The position numbers were made by a program, and so were the translations under genes. Shown one piece after another: positions 16,978-26,106 of a stretch of DNA of 64,000 bases (within the stretch, counting starts at the first letter, position 1; each line of letters begins with the position of its first letter). Location of the stretch: contig JAKIVD010000002.1 of the NCBI GenBank assembly GCA_021647205.1, forward strand, positions 1-64,000, written 5' to 3'. Source of the stretch: Bacteroidales bacterium. GTDB lineage: Bacteria > Bacteroidota > Bacteroidia > Bacteroidales > F082. The notes beneath the pieces were generated by a model, which saw nothing but the letters and a program-made list of their open reading frames with translations, had not been told where the DNA came from and made no database searches.

Positions 16978-16984
16978 AAAAACC

Positions 16985-17407
16985 ATGAACTTAGTTAGAT
17001 TTCAACACAGGCCCATGTTTTCAAGTTTTCTCGAAGACATCGAAAAGAACTTCTTCAACCCAATGGAAGAAACCAGGGGTGATATCCCGGCAGTGAACAT
17101 CATTGACGACAAAGACAGTTTTATCATGGAACTGGCTGCTCCCGGAATGAAAAAGGATGATTTTAAAATCAACCTCGACAACCAATTGCTCACCATTTCT
17201 TCTGAGAAGAAAGAAGAAAAAGAAAAACAGGAAGACAATTACACCCGCAGGGAGTTTACCTACAACAGTTTCAGCAGGTCGTTTACCTTGCCCAAGACCA
17301 TTGTTTTCGACAAAATAAAAGCCGATTACAAAGACGGTATTTTGGTTGTGAAGCTGCCCAAGAAGGAAGAAGAGGCCAAACTGACCCGCGAAATTAAAGT
17401 AGCGTAA
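16985..17407 (+). CDS. Small heat-shock protein (Hsp20/alpha-crystallin)
   Basis: A 140-residue ATP-independent holdase chaperone. The alpha-crystallin domain runs from about residue 35 (PAVNIIDDKDSFIMELAAPG) to about 133 and ends with the YKDGILVVKLPKKE strand, the family's GIL-type motif. The C-terminus (EEEAKLTREIKVA) carries the I-x-V tail used in oligomer contacts. It starts with ATG 16985 behind an unusually perfect Shine-Dalgarno and ends at a strong terminator, so it is a monocistronic gene built for high expression. No TAnnTTTG box is seen in the 206-bp upstream gap. Confidence 0.95.
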   Translation: MNLVRFQHRPMFSSFLEDIEKNFFNPMEETRGDIPAVNIIDDKDSFIMELAAPGMKKDDFKINLDNQLLTISSEKKEEKEKQEDNYTRREFTYNSFSRSFTLPKTIVFDKIKADYKDGILVVKLPKKEEEAKLTREIKVA

Positions 17408-17429
17408 AAGGTTTAATAATTGTTGAAAA

Positions 17430-17455
17430 GCCCTGCCTTTGGCAGGGCATTTTTA
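17430..17455 (+). terminator. Rho-independent terminator of hsp20
   Basis: A perfect 8-bp stem (gccctgcc 17430-17437, ggcagggc 17441-17448) with a 3-base loop is followed by ATTTTTA. Confidence 0.9.
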
Positions 17456-17477
17456 TACAAACCCACAAGAGCCCTGT

Positions 17478-17529
17478 TAGTCGTCTGACCACTAATTATG
17501 CGCGTTGTGATAGTGGCCTCTGACGACTA
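17478..17529. repeat. Dispersed inverted-repeat element, copy 2
   Basis: Left arm tagtcgtctgaccacta (17478-17494) pairs with the right arm at 17511-17529, which carries two extra bases. The loop is 16 bp. The arms equal those of copy 3 at 57695-57760. It sits between the hsp20 terminator and the stop of zupT. Confidence 0.8.
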
Positions 17530-17536
17530 CCCAATA

Positions 17537-18346
17537 TTAAGCAAACAGCAACAAGCTCACGGCCATCACTGCCATGCCGGCGATTAAGCCGTAAATAGAC
17601 AGGTGGTGTTCGCCGTATTCTTCGGCAGCCGGCAGCAATTCATCGAGGGAAATAAAAACCATAATCCCGGCCACACCGGCAAACAAAATACCAAATACTA
17701 CCGGACTGAGAAACGGCATCAGAATAAGGTAACCCACCAAAGCGCCCACAGGTTCGGCCAGGCCCGAAAGGAACGACAACCAGAAAGCTTTTTTGCGGCT
17801 TCCCGTGGCGTAATAAACCGGGACAGAAACGGCAATGCCTTCGGGAATATTGTGAATGGCGATGGCTACGGCAATAGCAATGCCAAGCCCGGGATCGGTG
17901 AGGGCAGCCGTAAAAGTGGCCAGCCCTTCCGGGAAATTATGAATGGCGATGGCAAGTGCGGTAAACAAGCCCATCCGCATAAGCTTTTTATCCTTCACGG
18001 CCTGCTCGTCTCCCATCTCTTCCAGTTTACGCATTTCGTGCGGGTTTTCAACCGAGGGGATGAGCCTGTCGATGACGGCAATGAAAAGTATGCCACCAAA
18101 AAATGCGGCCGCCGTTGTCCAATATCCCGGCACCTCACCCAATTCTGCCGAAAGCTCTGTCCGGGCTTTTACAAATATTTCCACAAACGAAACATAAATC
18201 ATCACCCCTGCTGAAAAGCCCAGTGAAGCACTCAGAAAAGCTGTGTTTGTTTTCTTTGCAAAGAAAGCAAGGGCGCTGCCGATTCCGGTTGACAAACCCG
18301 CAAAAAGGGTGAGCCCAAATGCAAAGGCAATCGTGTTCCAATCCAT
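17537..18346 (-). CDS. zupT: ZIP-family zinc transporter
   Basis: A 269-residue inner-membrane metal importer of the ZupT subfamily with about eight membrane segments. The two metal-binding signatures in helices IV and V are clear: [10 protein letters not shown] and [10 protein letters not shown]. An acidic loop (about residues 95-115) precedes them. It probably takes up zinc and possibly other divalent metals. It lies 1 bp behind the small gene at 18348-18671 and so is probably its cotranscribed partner. Confidence 0.93.
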   Translation of the reverse strand: MDWNTIAFAFGLTLFAGLSTGIGSALAFFAKKTNTAFLSASLGFSAGVMIYVSFVEIFVKARTELSAELGEVPGYWTTAAAFFGGILFIAVIDRLIPSVENPHEMRKLEEMGDEQAVKDKKLMRMGLFTALAIAIHNFPEGLATFTAALTDPGLGIAIAVAIAIHNIPEGIAVSVPVYYATGSRKKAFWLSFLSGLAEPVGALVGYLILMPFLSPVVFGILFAGVAGIMVFISLDELLPAAEEYGEHHLSIYGLIAGMAVMAVSLLLFA

Positions 18347-18347
18347 T

Positions 18348-18671
18348 TTAGGTATTTTTTTCGTTCAGGCTGCTTTGTTCTTTTTGCTTTTTATAGGCCC
18401 GGCGCGAAGCAACTTTTTCCAGCTCCCTTTCCAATACAAGCTTGGCAATCTTTGCAGCCTGCTCATCAATTGTGCCCACTTCCAGTGCATCTTCAAATTT
18501 ATTCTCCGGCACATCGTGGCGGTAAATCATGTTGCAAAGCTTTTCAAAATTATTTTCAAGCAGCCCGGCAATAAATACTTGCAGTTGGAATTGTAATTCG
18601 TCCCGACTCAGGGTTTCGTAGTCCTTTGCCAGGGGTTCGGCAAGGGGTCGGGGCAAGTTGTTTTTGTCCAT
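18348..18671 (-). CDS. Hypothetical protein upstream of zupT
   Basis: A 107-residue, highly charged and mostly helical protein without signal peptide or membrane segment. I do not recognise the family. It has one cysteine and a lysine/arginine-rich C-terminal third. The ATG at 18671 lies 29 bp from the opposite promoter of the gene at 18741. The zupT start follows its stop by 1 bp, so the two genes are probably translated from one message. Confidence 0.7.
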   Translation of the reverse strand: MDKNNLPRPLAEPLAKDYETLSRDELQFQLQVFIAGLLENNFEKLCNMIYRHDVPENKFEDALEVGTIDEQAAKIAKLVLERELEKVASRRAYKKQKEQSSLNEKNT

Positions 18672-18699
18672 TCAAATGCGCATTGAGGAATTATTGTAC

Positions 18700-18707
18700 T
18701 ACTTTTG
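18700..18707 (+). promoter_or_regulatory. Bacteroidota -7 box for the thioredoxin-like gene
   Basis: TACTTTTG matches TAnnTTTG, 33 bp before the ATG at 18741. It argues against the longer frame that begins at 18705. Confidence 0.55.
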
Positions 18708-18740
18708 CCATGTTATTCACCGACAAAAATAAGGATTAGT

Positions 18741-19253
18741 ATGAAATTCAGGCTACTGATTACCATGGCTTTTTTAGCGGGGGCTGGCAGCCTCTTTGCG
18801 CAAAACGTTAATACGCTTATCCTCGATACCAAAAAGAACACCAATATTTTAGTGGGCTACTGCAATGAAGCAGGCCTGGAAAAGGGGGAGTTCGGGGTAT
18901 ATTTTAAAAGCCAGTACGAAACTTATGCCCCCAAAGAAAAGACGATTGAAAAACTAAAAAAGAAAATCGGTGACTACAGCATAAAAATTGTGTTTGGCAG
19001 CTGGTGTTCCGACAGCCAATTGCAGGTCCCCCGTTTTTATAAAATTCTTGATGTCTTGGATTTTCAAAAATCGAAACTGGAAATCATCGGCGTTGACCGG
19101 AACAAGAATGCACTGGTTGTCAACATCAAAGACCTCAAGATTGAGTTTGTCCCCACCTTTATTGTTTACAAATATGGAAAGGAAGTGGGACGGATAGTGG
19201 AAACACCGGTGAAATCACTGGAGGATGATTTACTAAATATCATTGGCAAGTAA
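18741..19253 (+). CDS. Exported thioredoxin-fold protein
   Basis: A 170-residue protein with a signal peptide (residues 1-21, ending SLFAQ) and a thioredoxin-like domain in its C-terminal part. The motif is GSWCSDSQLQVPRF, where the second cysteine of CxxC is serine (C-S-D-S). It therefore cannot form the usual active-site disulfide. The cis-proline segment EFVPTFIVYKYGKEVGRI is present. Its role in the periplasm is unknown; a thiol reductase working by one cysteine or a binding protein are options. The ATG at 18741 fits both promoter and signal peptide. Confidence 0.8.
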   Translation: MKFRLLITMAFLAGAGSLFAQNVNTLILDTKKNTNILVGYCNEAGLEKGEFGVYFKSQYETYAPKEKTIEKLKKKIGDYSIKIVFGSWCSDSQLQVPRFYKILDVLDFQKSKLEIIGVDRNKNALVVNIKDLKIEFVPTFIVYKYGKEVGRIVETPVKSLEDDLLNIIGK

Positions 19254-19335
19254 AAAGGCCGGGGCCTTCTCATTCCTGAATCAGTATAAGCACTAAACTC
19301 AGCGGTTGTTTTACGTTGTTATTTGCCTGACTAAC

Positions 19336-20178
19336 ATGCTCACCTTTTCAAAAATAAAAGACACCCAAAGTTTTCTTGAGAATGAGAGAAAACATGGACG
19401 CAGCATTGGTTTCGTCCCAACAATGGGCGCCTTGCACGATGGTCATCTGGAGTTGATGCGCAGGGCGAAAAACGAGAATGATTTGTTGGTAGTGAGTGTT
19501 TTTGTCAACCCGCTCCAGTTCAACAATGCCGAAGACCTGAAAAAATATCCCCGCGACCTGAAGAAAGATGAAGCACTGCTGCAAGCTGTGGGCTGCGACC
19601 TGTTGTTTGCACCACAAACGCAAGAGATGTATCCCAAAGAAGAAACCAAAAACTATGATTTCGGCGAACTGGAATCGGTCATGGAAGGGGCGCACCGTCC
19701 CGGCCATTTCAAGGGGGTGGCCATTGTTGTCAACAAACTCTTCGACATCACCGGCCCACAACGGGCCTATTTCGGGGAAAAGGATTTTCAGCAACTGGCC
19801 ATCATCAAAAAGCTGGTTGGGATGGAAAGCCTGCCGGTTGAAATTGTCCCCTGCCCTATTGTCCGCGAAACCGACGGCCTGGCCATGAGTTCGCGCAACG
19901 CAAGGTTGACACCCGAAGAAAGGGAGCTTGCCCCCTTCATTTTTGAAACACTCCAATGGGCGAAGAACAATAAAGGGGGGATGACAACCAGCTTGCTCAA
20001 ACAAAAAGTAAATGAACTGTTTGAAACCAGGCCGCATTTCCAGCTCGAATATTTTGAGATTGCCGACGACAAAAACCTTCAGCCGGTTACAAGTTGGGAA
20101 AACGGACGGGGCATTTTGGGTTTTGTTGCCGTTCATCTTGGAAAAGTCAGATTAATCGACAATATCAGATTTATTTAA
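19336..20178 (+). CDS. panC: Pantothenate synthetase
   Basis: Condenses pantoate and beta-alanine with ATP, the last step of vitamin B5 synthesis. The nucleotidyl-transferase motif is PTMGALHDGHLEL near residue 24, followed by VSVFVNPLQF, YPRDLKKDE, GEKDFQQL and SSRNARL, all of which line the active site in the family. The 280-residue length is normal. The frame extends to 19306, but ATG 19336 gives MLTFSKIKDTQSF, the usual N-terminus. panD, whose product supplies beta-alanine, starts 42 bp downstream. Confidence 0.96.
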   Translation: MLTFSKIKDTQSFLENERKHGRSIGFVPTMGALHDGHLELMRRAKNENDLLVVSVFVNPLQFNNAEDLKKYPRDLKKDEALLQAVGCDLLFAPQTQEMYPKEETKNYDFGELESVMEGAHRPGHFKGVAIVVNKLFDITGPQRAYFGEKDFQQLAIIKKLVGMESLPVEIVPCPIVRETDGLAMSSRNARLTPEERELAPFIFETLQWAKNNKGGMTTSLLKQKVNELFETRPHFQLEYFEIADDKNLQPVTSWENGRGILGFVAVHLGKVRLIDNIRFI

Positions 20179-20220
20179 TAATTTTGCTTCAGATTTTAAC
20201 CGGACTTAATCAGCGGCACC

Positions 20221-20568
20221 ATGAATATTGAAGTACTCAAATCCAAGATCCACCGGGCAACCATCACCCAGGCCGACCTGAACTACATCGGCAGTATTGC
20301 CATCGACGAAGATTTGATGGAGGCCGCCAACCTGATCGAAAACGAGAAAGTCAGCATCTTCAACATTAACAATGGCGAACGAATTTCCACCTACATCATC
20401 AAAGGGGAAAGGGGCTCGGGGCAGATTTCACTTAATGGGGCCGCCGCACGCCGGGTGGCCATTGGCGATTTGGTAATAATTGTCTCCTATGCCAGCATGG
20501 ATTTTGAAGCGGCAAAAACTTTCAAACCGGCCATCCTGTTCCCTGATGAAAACAATAAAATTGTTTAG
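20221..20568 (+). CDS. panD: Aspartate 1-decarboxylase proenzyme
   Basis: Pyruvoyl-dependent enzyme making beta-alanine from aspartate for pantothenate. The self-cleavage site G24-S25 (YIGSIAID) is intact, as are R54, T57 and Y58 (GERISTYII) and the oligomer motif NGAAARRV. At 115 residues it is a standard length for PanD. It follows panC and precedes a flippase-like gene by 75 bp. S25 would become the pyruvoyl group after cleavage. Confidence 0.96.
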   Translation: MNIEVLKSKIHRATITQADLNYIGSIAIDEDLMEAANLIENEKVSIFNINNGERISTYIIKGERGSGQISLNGAAARRVAIGDLVIIVSYASMDFEAAKTFKPAILFPDENNKIV

Positions 20569-20643
20569 TGTTTTGAAACTTCAGAATTTCCTGGCGGGAA
20601 GGCGGCTTCCTTTCACCTTTAATTTTATTCCCAACAGAAAAGC

Positions 20644-21681
20644 ATGAGCAGAAAGCGGATTCTTTCCATACTCGAATATCTTTTCTTTCTCGGCATCGGT
20701 GTGCTTTTGCTTTGGTTAAGTTTCAGAAAACTTGACCTCGACCAGATTTGGACCGACATTCGGGAAGCCGAGTATTCCTGGTTGCTCATCGCCCTGGTCT
20801 TTGCCATCTTTTCGCATATTTTGCGTGCTTTGCGATGGAACCTGCTCATAGGTTCACTGGGTTACAAAACAAGGCTATCAACAACCTTTTTTGCGGTGAT
20901 GATTGGCTACCTTGCCAACACAGCCGTTCCGCGAATGGGAGAGTTTGTCCGCTGCGGCGTGTTGTCAAAAAAAGAAAACATCCCCTTCAACTCCCTGTTT
21001 GGGACCGTAATTTCCGAGCGGCTTTTCGACCTGATTTCGCTCTTCATTATTATTTTTCTCGTGATTGTTTTTCAGCTCGATCTGGTGGGTGATATTTTGC
21101 AACAAATGTTTGGCCCCGTACTCGAAAGCATTTTCTCCAATGTATGGAGCATCACTTTTTTCCTGCTGGGCATCTTGGCATTTATCGTGCTCATGCTGTG
21201 GGCGGGTTGGAAAATGAGGGAGAAAATAAAAAGGTTTTCGTTTTACCAAAAGCTCCATGATTTCATCACAGGCCTCTGGGAAGGCATACTGACCATCGGG
21301 AAAATGCGCCAAAAAGGCTTGTTCCTGCTCTACACAGTCAGCATCTGGCTGTTTTATGGCATCATGGTTTATATGCCGGTTTTGATGCTCAAAGAAACGA
21401 GCCACCTGAGTTTTATTGACGGTTTGACCATCCTGGCCATTGGCAGCCTTGGAATTGTGGCCCCGGTCCCCGGGGGTATTGGTGCTTACCATTTTATTGT
21501 TAAAGCCATCCTGGTTGAATTGTACCATATCGAACCCAATGCCGCCGGTTCCTTCGCGGCCATTACCCATGCCGGGCAAACCCTCTTGAATGTAGCCGTT
21601 GGCGGCTTGTCGTATTTGGGAATGGGCATACTGGCGAAAAAACAAATCCCGTGCAATGAAGAAGATAGAAGCAGTCAGTAA
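20644..21681 (+). CDS. Flippase-like (LPG synthase TM-region) membrane protein
   Basis: A 345-residue protein with about eight membrane segments and no catalytic domain, of the same family as the protein at 15723-16778. Family features are RALRWNLLIGSLGYK near residue 62, GYLANTAVPRMGEFVRCGVL near 90, and APVPGGIGAYHFI near 276. The last 26 bp overlap the start of rfaE2, so the two are translationally linked. Coupling with a heptose-activating enzyme is compatible with a role in envelope glycan or lipid handling, but this is inference. Confidence 0.87.
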   Translation: MSRKRILSILEYLFFLGIGVLLLWLSFRKLDLDQIWTDIREAEYSWLLIALVFAIFSHILRALRWNLLIGSLGYKTRLSTTFFAVMIGYLANTAVPRMGEFVRCGVLSKKENIPFNSLFGTVISERLFDLISLFIIIFLVIVFQLDLVGDILQQMFGPVLESIFSNVWSITFFLLGILAFIVLMLWAGWKMREKIKRFSFYQKLHDFITGLWEGILTIGKMRQKGLFLLYTVSIWLFYGIMVYMPVLMLKETSHLSFIDGLTILAIGSLGIVAPVPGGIGAYHFIVKAILVELYHIEPNAAGSFAAITHAGQTLLNVAVGGLSYLGMGILAKKQIPCNEEDRSSQ

Positions 21682-22156
21682 TAAAATTATTGACCCGTAC
21701 AAATTGAAAAGCCAACTGGCAATCTGGCGTTTTCAGGACAAGAAAATTGTCTTTACCAATGGCGTTTTCGACCTGTTGCACCTCGGCCACATCGACTACC
21801 TGAGCAAGGCAAAAGATGCCGGCGATGTGTTGATTATCGGGATGAATACGGATGATTCGGCACGGCGGTTAAACAAAGGAAAAAACCGCCCGATTACCAA
21901 GCAGGAGTCCCGCTCAATGATTCTTGCTTCACTTTTCTTTGTTGATGCAGTGGTTTTGTTTGACGAAGACACGCCTTACGAACTGATTAAACAGGTGCTG
22001 CCCGATGTACTGGTGAAAGGCAGTGATTACAAAACTGAAAACATTGTGGGTTACGACATTGTGCAGGAAAAAGGCGGGAAAGTGGTTACTATTGATTTTC
22101 TGGAAGGCTATTCAACGACCGCCATCGAGCGGCGAATAAAAGGGGGGAAACCGTAA
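21656..22156 (+). CDS. rfaE2: D-beta-D-heptose 1-phosphate adenylyltransferase
   Basis: A 166-residue cytidylyltransferase-fold enzyme corresponding to the C-terminal domain of HldE. It activates heptose 1-phosphate to the ADP-sugar for lipopolysaccharide core. The nucleotide-binding signature is TNGVFDLLHLGH near residue 35. Other parts are IIGMNTDDSARRLNKGKNRPI and the C-terminal GYSTTAIERRI, in place of the usual S-T-T-x-[IL]-I-x-[RK]-I. The frame is open upstream to 21599, but ATG 21656 leaves a normal-length protein overlapping the preceding gene by 26 bp. The kinase half (rfaE1) is not in the window. Confidence 0.92.
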   Translation: MKKIEAVSNKIIDPYKLKSQLAIWRFQDKKIVFTNGVFDLLHLGHIDYLSKAKDAGDVLIIGMNTDDSARRLNKGKNRPITKQESRSMILASLFFVDAVVLFDEDTPYELIKQVLPDVLVKGSDYKTENIVGYDIVQEKGGKVVTIDFLEGYSTTAIERRIKGGKP

Positions 22157-22234
22157 GTAAATCTCAGCGGCACTGAAATTCAACTAATGTATAATATTGT
22201 CAGGCACGCGTAACATTCGTACGCCGATAAAGCT

Positions 22235-24202
22235 TTACTGACCCCCGACGGTAAGCGTATCGCCCGTTGATATTGTCATCACCGCGCCTGGATCAATGGC
22301 CATCTCCATCAGTTCCATATTGCTGTTAAGGGTATTGTTGTGTTTTATCATTGCCCTCGACCAGGGACGTGTCGGTGCATTCTGGCCAGTAGCCCAAATG
22401 CTGTTGCTTTCCCAATTGCCATCGCCGACAGTCTGAAATGGGATCGGGGCTGTTGAGGCTAAACGGTTGGTATCCGTCATATTGTATAAGGTTCCGTCAT
22501 TACCGCCAACTAAATCATAAGCCGTGGGGCCTGAATATTCGTTGAATTGCCAATGGCTAACCAGTCCGGTTTCATTTCCTGACAATGTCCGGTATATGTT
22601 TTCCCTGATCGATGAACTATCCAGTACAATAGTCCATATCCTTACTTCATCAATATTGCCATCAAAAGCTCTGTTTTGATAGAAGCTTTCACCGATAAAC
22701 AGGTCATCAAGGCTGTTGTCGTCGATGTTGCCCGAAGGCGAAATGCCGCTTAATGTTTGCTCAACTCCATCAATGTAAACATGTACGTCGCCATTGCCGT
22801 CATAAGTGGCGGCAATGTGTTGCCAGCTATTTAAACTGACCGAGTTATCGGGTGTATTCAGACTAAAAGATGAACCTCCGCTGTGGATGATATAAACCAG
22901 ACTTTGCAGGTTGTAAGAACCCGTACTGTCATTATTCAGAAAAAGTTTAAACCTTTTTTTATCAACGATTCTGCCCCAACCATTATCTACCAGTTCTCCC
23001 CATCCGGCTGGATTTATCCAGGCTTCAATTGTATTGTCTGTGGTCAGGTTCAGGCTGGCATCATGTCCGCAGTTCACATAATTATCTATACCGTCAAACT
23101 GAAAGGCAACCAGGCCGTAATTAACCCTGATATTCCTGGAATCGCCGCTGCCGGTCTGACAATAAAAAGTGCCGTACCATGAAGTATCCGTAACCGGAAC
23201 CAGCCAGCTGAGAACGCCATTAGTTTCACCTGTAAAATCAGGGGAATCAAGTACAGTACCATTGTAATACCACTGATACGGTAAACTGCCAAAGTTGGCA
23301 TCAAACCTGACGTCTCCTGTCAGGTACTGCGCATTCATCATCGAAATGCTTTGGTCTGAAGTTCCATCCAAATAGGTCCGGTAATTATCCCAGGTGCCGT
23401 TATTGGTAATATCTCCAGACAGGTAGAGTGTAAGATTCAAAGAGGTATTATTTTGAATTATACCGTTGTTGGTCAGGTTTCCGTTTAGATAAACGTAGCC
23501 ATTATTGGTAATGTTGTTTTGTAAAGTATCTGTAATAATCAGGTTGCCTTCGATGGTGGTGCTGATCCCATACATATTTACTTCACCTCTGAATTCAGAG
23601 GGGGAAAGGATGGTCCCGTTGCCGAAATACGTATTTGTAGCGGCGAACCTGATGTTGTGGTTATCCAGGTTCAGGATGTTGGAATTCAGGTTGAAATACT
23701 TTGTAAAAACAAGGTCGGTTGTGGCTTTAACCGTGTCTGTTGAATTGGTAATGATAAAAGGGGTCTTAAAGAGTTTGCCGGTCTGCAGGGTGATGAGTTG
23801 TGGCCCTGTTCCGCTGAGGCGAGTTGCATTGATTTCCCAAATTCCATTGTTGCTGATATCTCCTCTTGCATCAATTGAGAAGCTACCGGAAGTGTTGTTA
23901 CCAATGGTTCCGCTGTTGCTGATGGTACCATAAACATCAAGGGTGATGTTTGACCCGATAAGGTTTTGCAGCCTGACACCGCTGTTGATGGTGAGCTGCG
24001 CACAGGATGCACCCGTGGTAACATTTACATCGCCTTGGATGAGAACATCATCCGATGATCCGGGAATTATCCCCCCAATCCATGTGGCAGTACTATTCCA
24101 GTTGCCGCCGAAAGTTGTTGACGAGATTTGTGCATTTGCATTTGTAAGGCTAAAAAATACGGCTAACGTTAAGCCGAAAAATCGAAGGCTTAGCTTTTTC
24201 AT
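22235..24202 (-). CDS. Exported LamG-domain surface protein, probably C-terminally truncated
   Basis: A 655-residue protein with signal peptide (residues 1-24, ending NANAQ). Residues about 25-330 hold asparagine/glycine-rich beta-solenoid-like repeats (ISNSGTIGNN, NNGTWDNY and similar). A laminin-G/concanavalin-like domain follows at about 370-560 (FDGIDNYVNCGHDASLN, IDEVRIW). The last 60 residues start a second copy of the N-terminal module (GNWESNSIW against GNWNSTATW), but the frame stops inside it at GDTLTVGGQ. No T9SS sorting domain is found in any frame before rfaE2. The gene may be a remnant of a longer cell-surface adhesin or carbohydrate-binding protein. The frame continues to 24295, but ATG 24202 begins the signal peptide. 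Confidence 0.8.
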   Translation of the reverse strand: MKKLSLRFFGLTLAVFFSLTNANAQISSTTFGGNWNSTATWIGGIIPGSSDDVLIQGDVNVTTGASCAQLTINSGVRLQNLIGSNITLDVYGTISNSGTIGNNTSGSFSIDARGDISNNGIWEINATRLSGTGPQLITLQTGKLFKTPFIITNSTDTVKATTDLVFTKYFNLNSNILNLDNHNIRFAATNTYFGNGTILSPSEFRGEVNMYGISTTIEGNLIITDTLQNNITNNGYVYLNGNLTNNGIIQNNTSLNLTLYLSGDITNNGTWDNYRTYLDGTSDQSISMMNAQYLTGDVRFDANFGSLPYQWYYNGTVLDSPDFTGETNGVLSWLVPVTDTSWYGTFYCQTGSGDSRNIRVNYGLVAFQFDGIDNYVNCGHDASLNLTTDNTIEAWINPAGWGELVDNGWGRIVDKKRFKLFLNNDSTGSYNLQSLVYIIHSGGSSFSLNTPDNSVSLNSWQHIAATYDGNGDVHVYIDGVEQTLSGISPSGNIDDNSLDDLFIGESFYQNRAFDGNIDEVRIWTIVLDSSSIRENIYRTLSGNETGLVSHWQFNEYSGPTAYDLVGGNDGTLYNMTDTNRLASTAPIPFQTVGDGNWESNSIWATGQNAPTRPWSRAMIKHNNTLNSNMELMEMAIDPGAVMTISTGDTLTVGGQ

Positions 24203-24640
24203 GACAGGTGTGTTTGGTTTGTCGGTAAAGTTAAGCCAAATTTTTGTTTTGCAACATGGTGGAATGAAATTACAACCGGACTGTTCAATTCTCATGACAC
24301 CAAAACTTTCGGATTTTCCTCAAGACGCAGATTAACACTTATATACACAGACTTTTATATTTTTAATCTGCACTTTTCTGCGAAAATCAGTGTCAACCTT
24401 TTTTATTTATAAAGTTGTGAATTAGGTTTATTGCAAATAAATTGATTTTCCTGATCCAATAGTTATCGGATTTAGAATTAAACAGCCCGGAATTTACGAT
24501 GATTTTGGTTTTAATTTAGGTATCCTTCCGGAATTAAACGGGCTTCTTTGCAGAAGCTTGAAGACCTTTCCTTCTAAAGAGTTCGAAAAAAGTAAATGTT
24601 CTGAAACCTGCTGGTAAAGTAAAAAGGAATAGGGCGATGT
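24203..24640. other. Intergenic gap without recognised gene
   Basis: 438 bp of AT-rich DNA between two minus-strand genes. The right part would be the trailer of the esterase gene and the left part the leader of the LamG gene. A weak promoter candidate reads, on the minus strand, TTG then 18 bp then TAACTTTA, about 25 bp before the ATG at 24202. I see no RNA gene or repeat. Confidence 0.5.
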
Positions 24641-26095
24641 TTATATTTTTATCACTTTTCGGGAAACCGTGACCCGACCTGATCGAAACAGGATGAAGTA
24701 CATCCCTTTTTCAAACCCTGCCAGCGAAAGCTTTTTCAGTTCTTGTTTTTCCAGGAGAAAGTCCAGCAATACTTTTCCGGAAATATCTGTCAGCTGGATT
24801 TTCAAATCTGTGTCAGCCGTATTTTGGATATTGACAAAATCACCGGCGGGGTTGGGATAAATTATTAAAGCCGGTTCTTCCAATTCCTCCAACCCTACCC
24901 AACTATAAGCAAAAGCCGAAGCCGTATCCCAACTATTCAAATCACTGGAAACAAACTGAACGACTGTAAAAACACCGGGCTGCCCGAATTCATGTGTAGG
25001 ATTTTGCTCAGTACTAAAATATCCATCCCCAAAATCCCAATACCAACTGCTGGCATTTTTACTGCTGTCTTCAAACATGGCCACGTTTTCAAACTGCGTG
25101 ATGACAAAACCAGCTTCCGGTTTATGGATGTTCAGCGCAAAAGTTTCCACTTCGTTAAAAACAGAATCCCAATACGGGTTGGGGTCGCCATCCCAATTGC
25201 CATTGTCGGTACCATAAAATTCGTGGCCGGCACCTAAAACGAAATAGGTTTCGGCATTGTTGCCAAAATACTCCAACTGTTCAGCCACCGGGCCACTGCC
25301 GTAAGTGGGCGGAAACAGCTCGAAACCAAAAGCGCTGCCATAAATAAAAGGGACGGTTTCGTCGGCCGTTCCGTGAGCCAGAAAAACGGGAAGGGTATCG
25401 GTCGGAACAATCAGGTTGGTATCCATTAAAGCGCCCCACAAAGCCATCATGCCATTGGCCTTGCCGTAATGTGGGAAATCATTTCCCGAGCAATCCAGAC
25501 ATCCGAGGTCAGGGCTGTCGAAGGTTTCGGGCGGGCGTTCATCTTCGGTGTCCATAAAATAATTGTGCTGTGCAATATACCCCCCGGCACTGCTTCCCAG
25601 TAAATAAATATTGCTGGTGTCGATGCCGTAGGTTTCCGCATTTTCTTTGAGGAAGCGAATGGCTGTCCGGCCATCCTGAATGCCCCGGTACACCGCCCTT
25701 GTTGAACTGGCCGCACTCAGCGCATTCATCCCCATGCGGTAGTCGATGCTTGCCGTTAGGTAACCGCGACGGGCCATCGAATCGCAAAAAGCCACCATAT
25801 CCTCATTTACTTTGCTGCCTGACACAAAAGCCCCCGAATGCGCGCAAACAAGGGCCGGTCTGCGTTCAAGTGTATCGCCAACGGGTTGGTAAATATCCAT
25901 CAGCAAATCCTGTGGGGAAGTATTGCTTTCATCGAGATAAGGGAAATTCAATGCCGGGGCTGTTCCGTAAACCACATCGCTTTCGATGGTGATTTCATCG
26001 AAAACCTTTTCAAAATATCGGTTGTTGTAGGGGATTTGAGCGTAAGACAGCTTGAAGGCAAGCAGACAGGGAAACAGTAAAATCCGGTAAATCAT
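24641..26095 (-). CDS. T9SS-exported esterase with PKD domain
   Basis: A 484-residue exported alpha/beta hydrolase. Order: signal peptide (1-20, ending SYAQ), hydrolase domain (about 40-325), PKD domain (about 326-395, with WYWDFGDGYFSTEQNPTHEF) and a type A T9SS sorting domain (about 409-484, beginning YPNPAGDF). The catalytic triad is S169 in GSSAG, D245 in GTADETVP and H291 in GAGHEF. The oxyanion HSGAF motif is at 86-90. The nearest families are carboxylesterase/feruloyl esterase or depolymerase-like enzymes; the substrate cannot be read from sequence. The gene starts 11 bp after the lipoprotein gene, so both are probably one operon whose products meet at the cell surface. Confidence 0.88.
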   Translation of the reverse strand: MIYRILLFPCLLAFKLSYAQIPYNNRYFEKVFDEITIESDVVYGTAPALNFPYLDESNTSPQDLLMDIYQPVGDTLERRPALVCAHSGAFVSGSKVNEDMVAFCDSMARRGYLTASIDYRMGMNALSAASSTRAVYRGIQDGRTAIRFLKENAETYGIDTSNIYLLGSSAGGYIAQHNYFMDTEDERPPETFDSPDLGCLDCSGNDFPHYGKANGMMALWGALMDTNLIVPTDTLPVFLAHGTADETVPFIYGSAFGFELFPPTYGSGPVAEQLEYFGNNAETYFVLGAGHEFYGTDNGNWDGDPNPYWDSVFNEVETFALNIHKPEAGFVITQFENVAMFEDSSKNASSWYWDFGDGYFSTEQNPTHEFGQPGVFTVVQFVSSDLNSWDTASAFAYSWVGLEELEEPALIIYPNPAGDFVNIQNTADTDLKIQLTDISGKVLLDFLLEKQELKKLSLAGFEKGMYFILFRSGRVTVSRKVIKI

Positions 26096-26106
26096 TTTTT
26101 ACAAAT

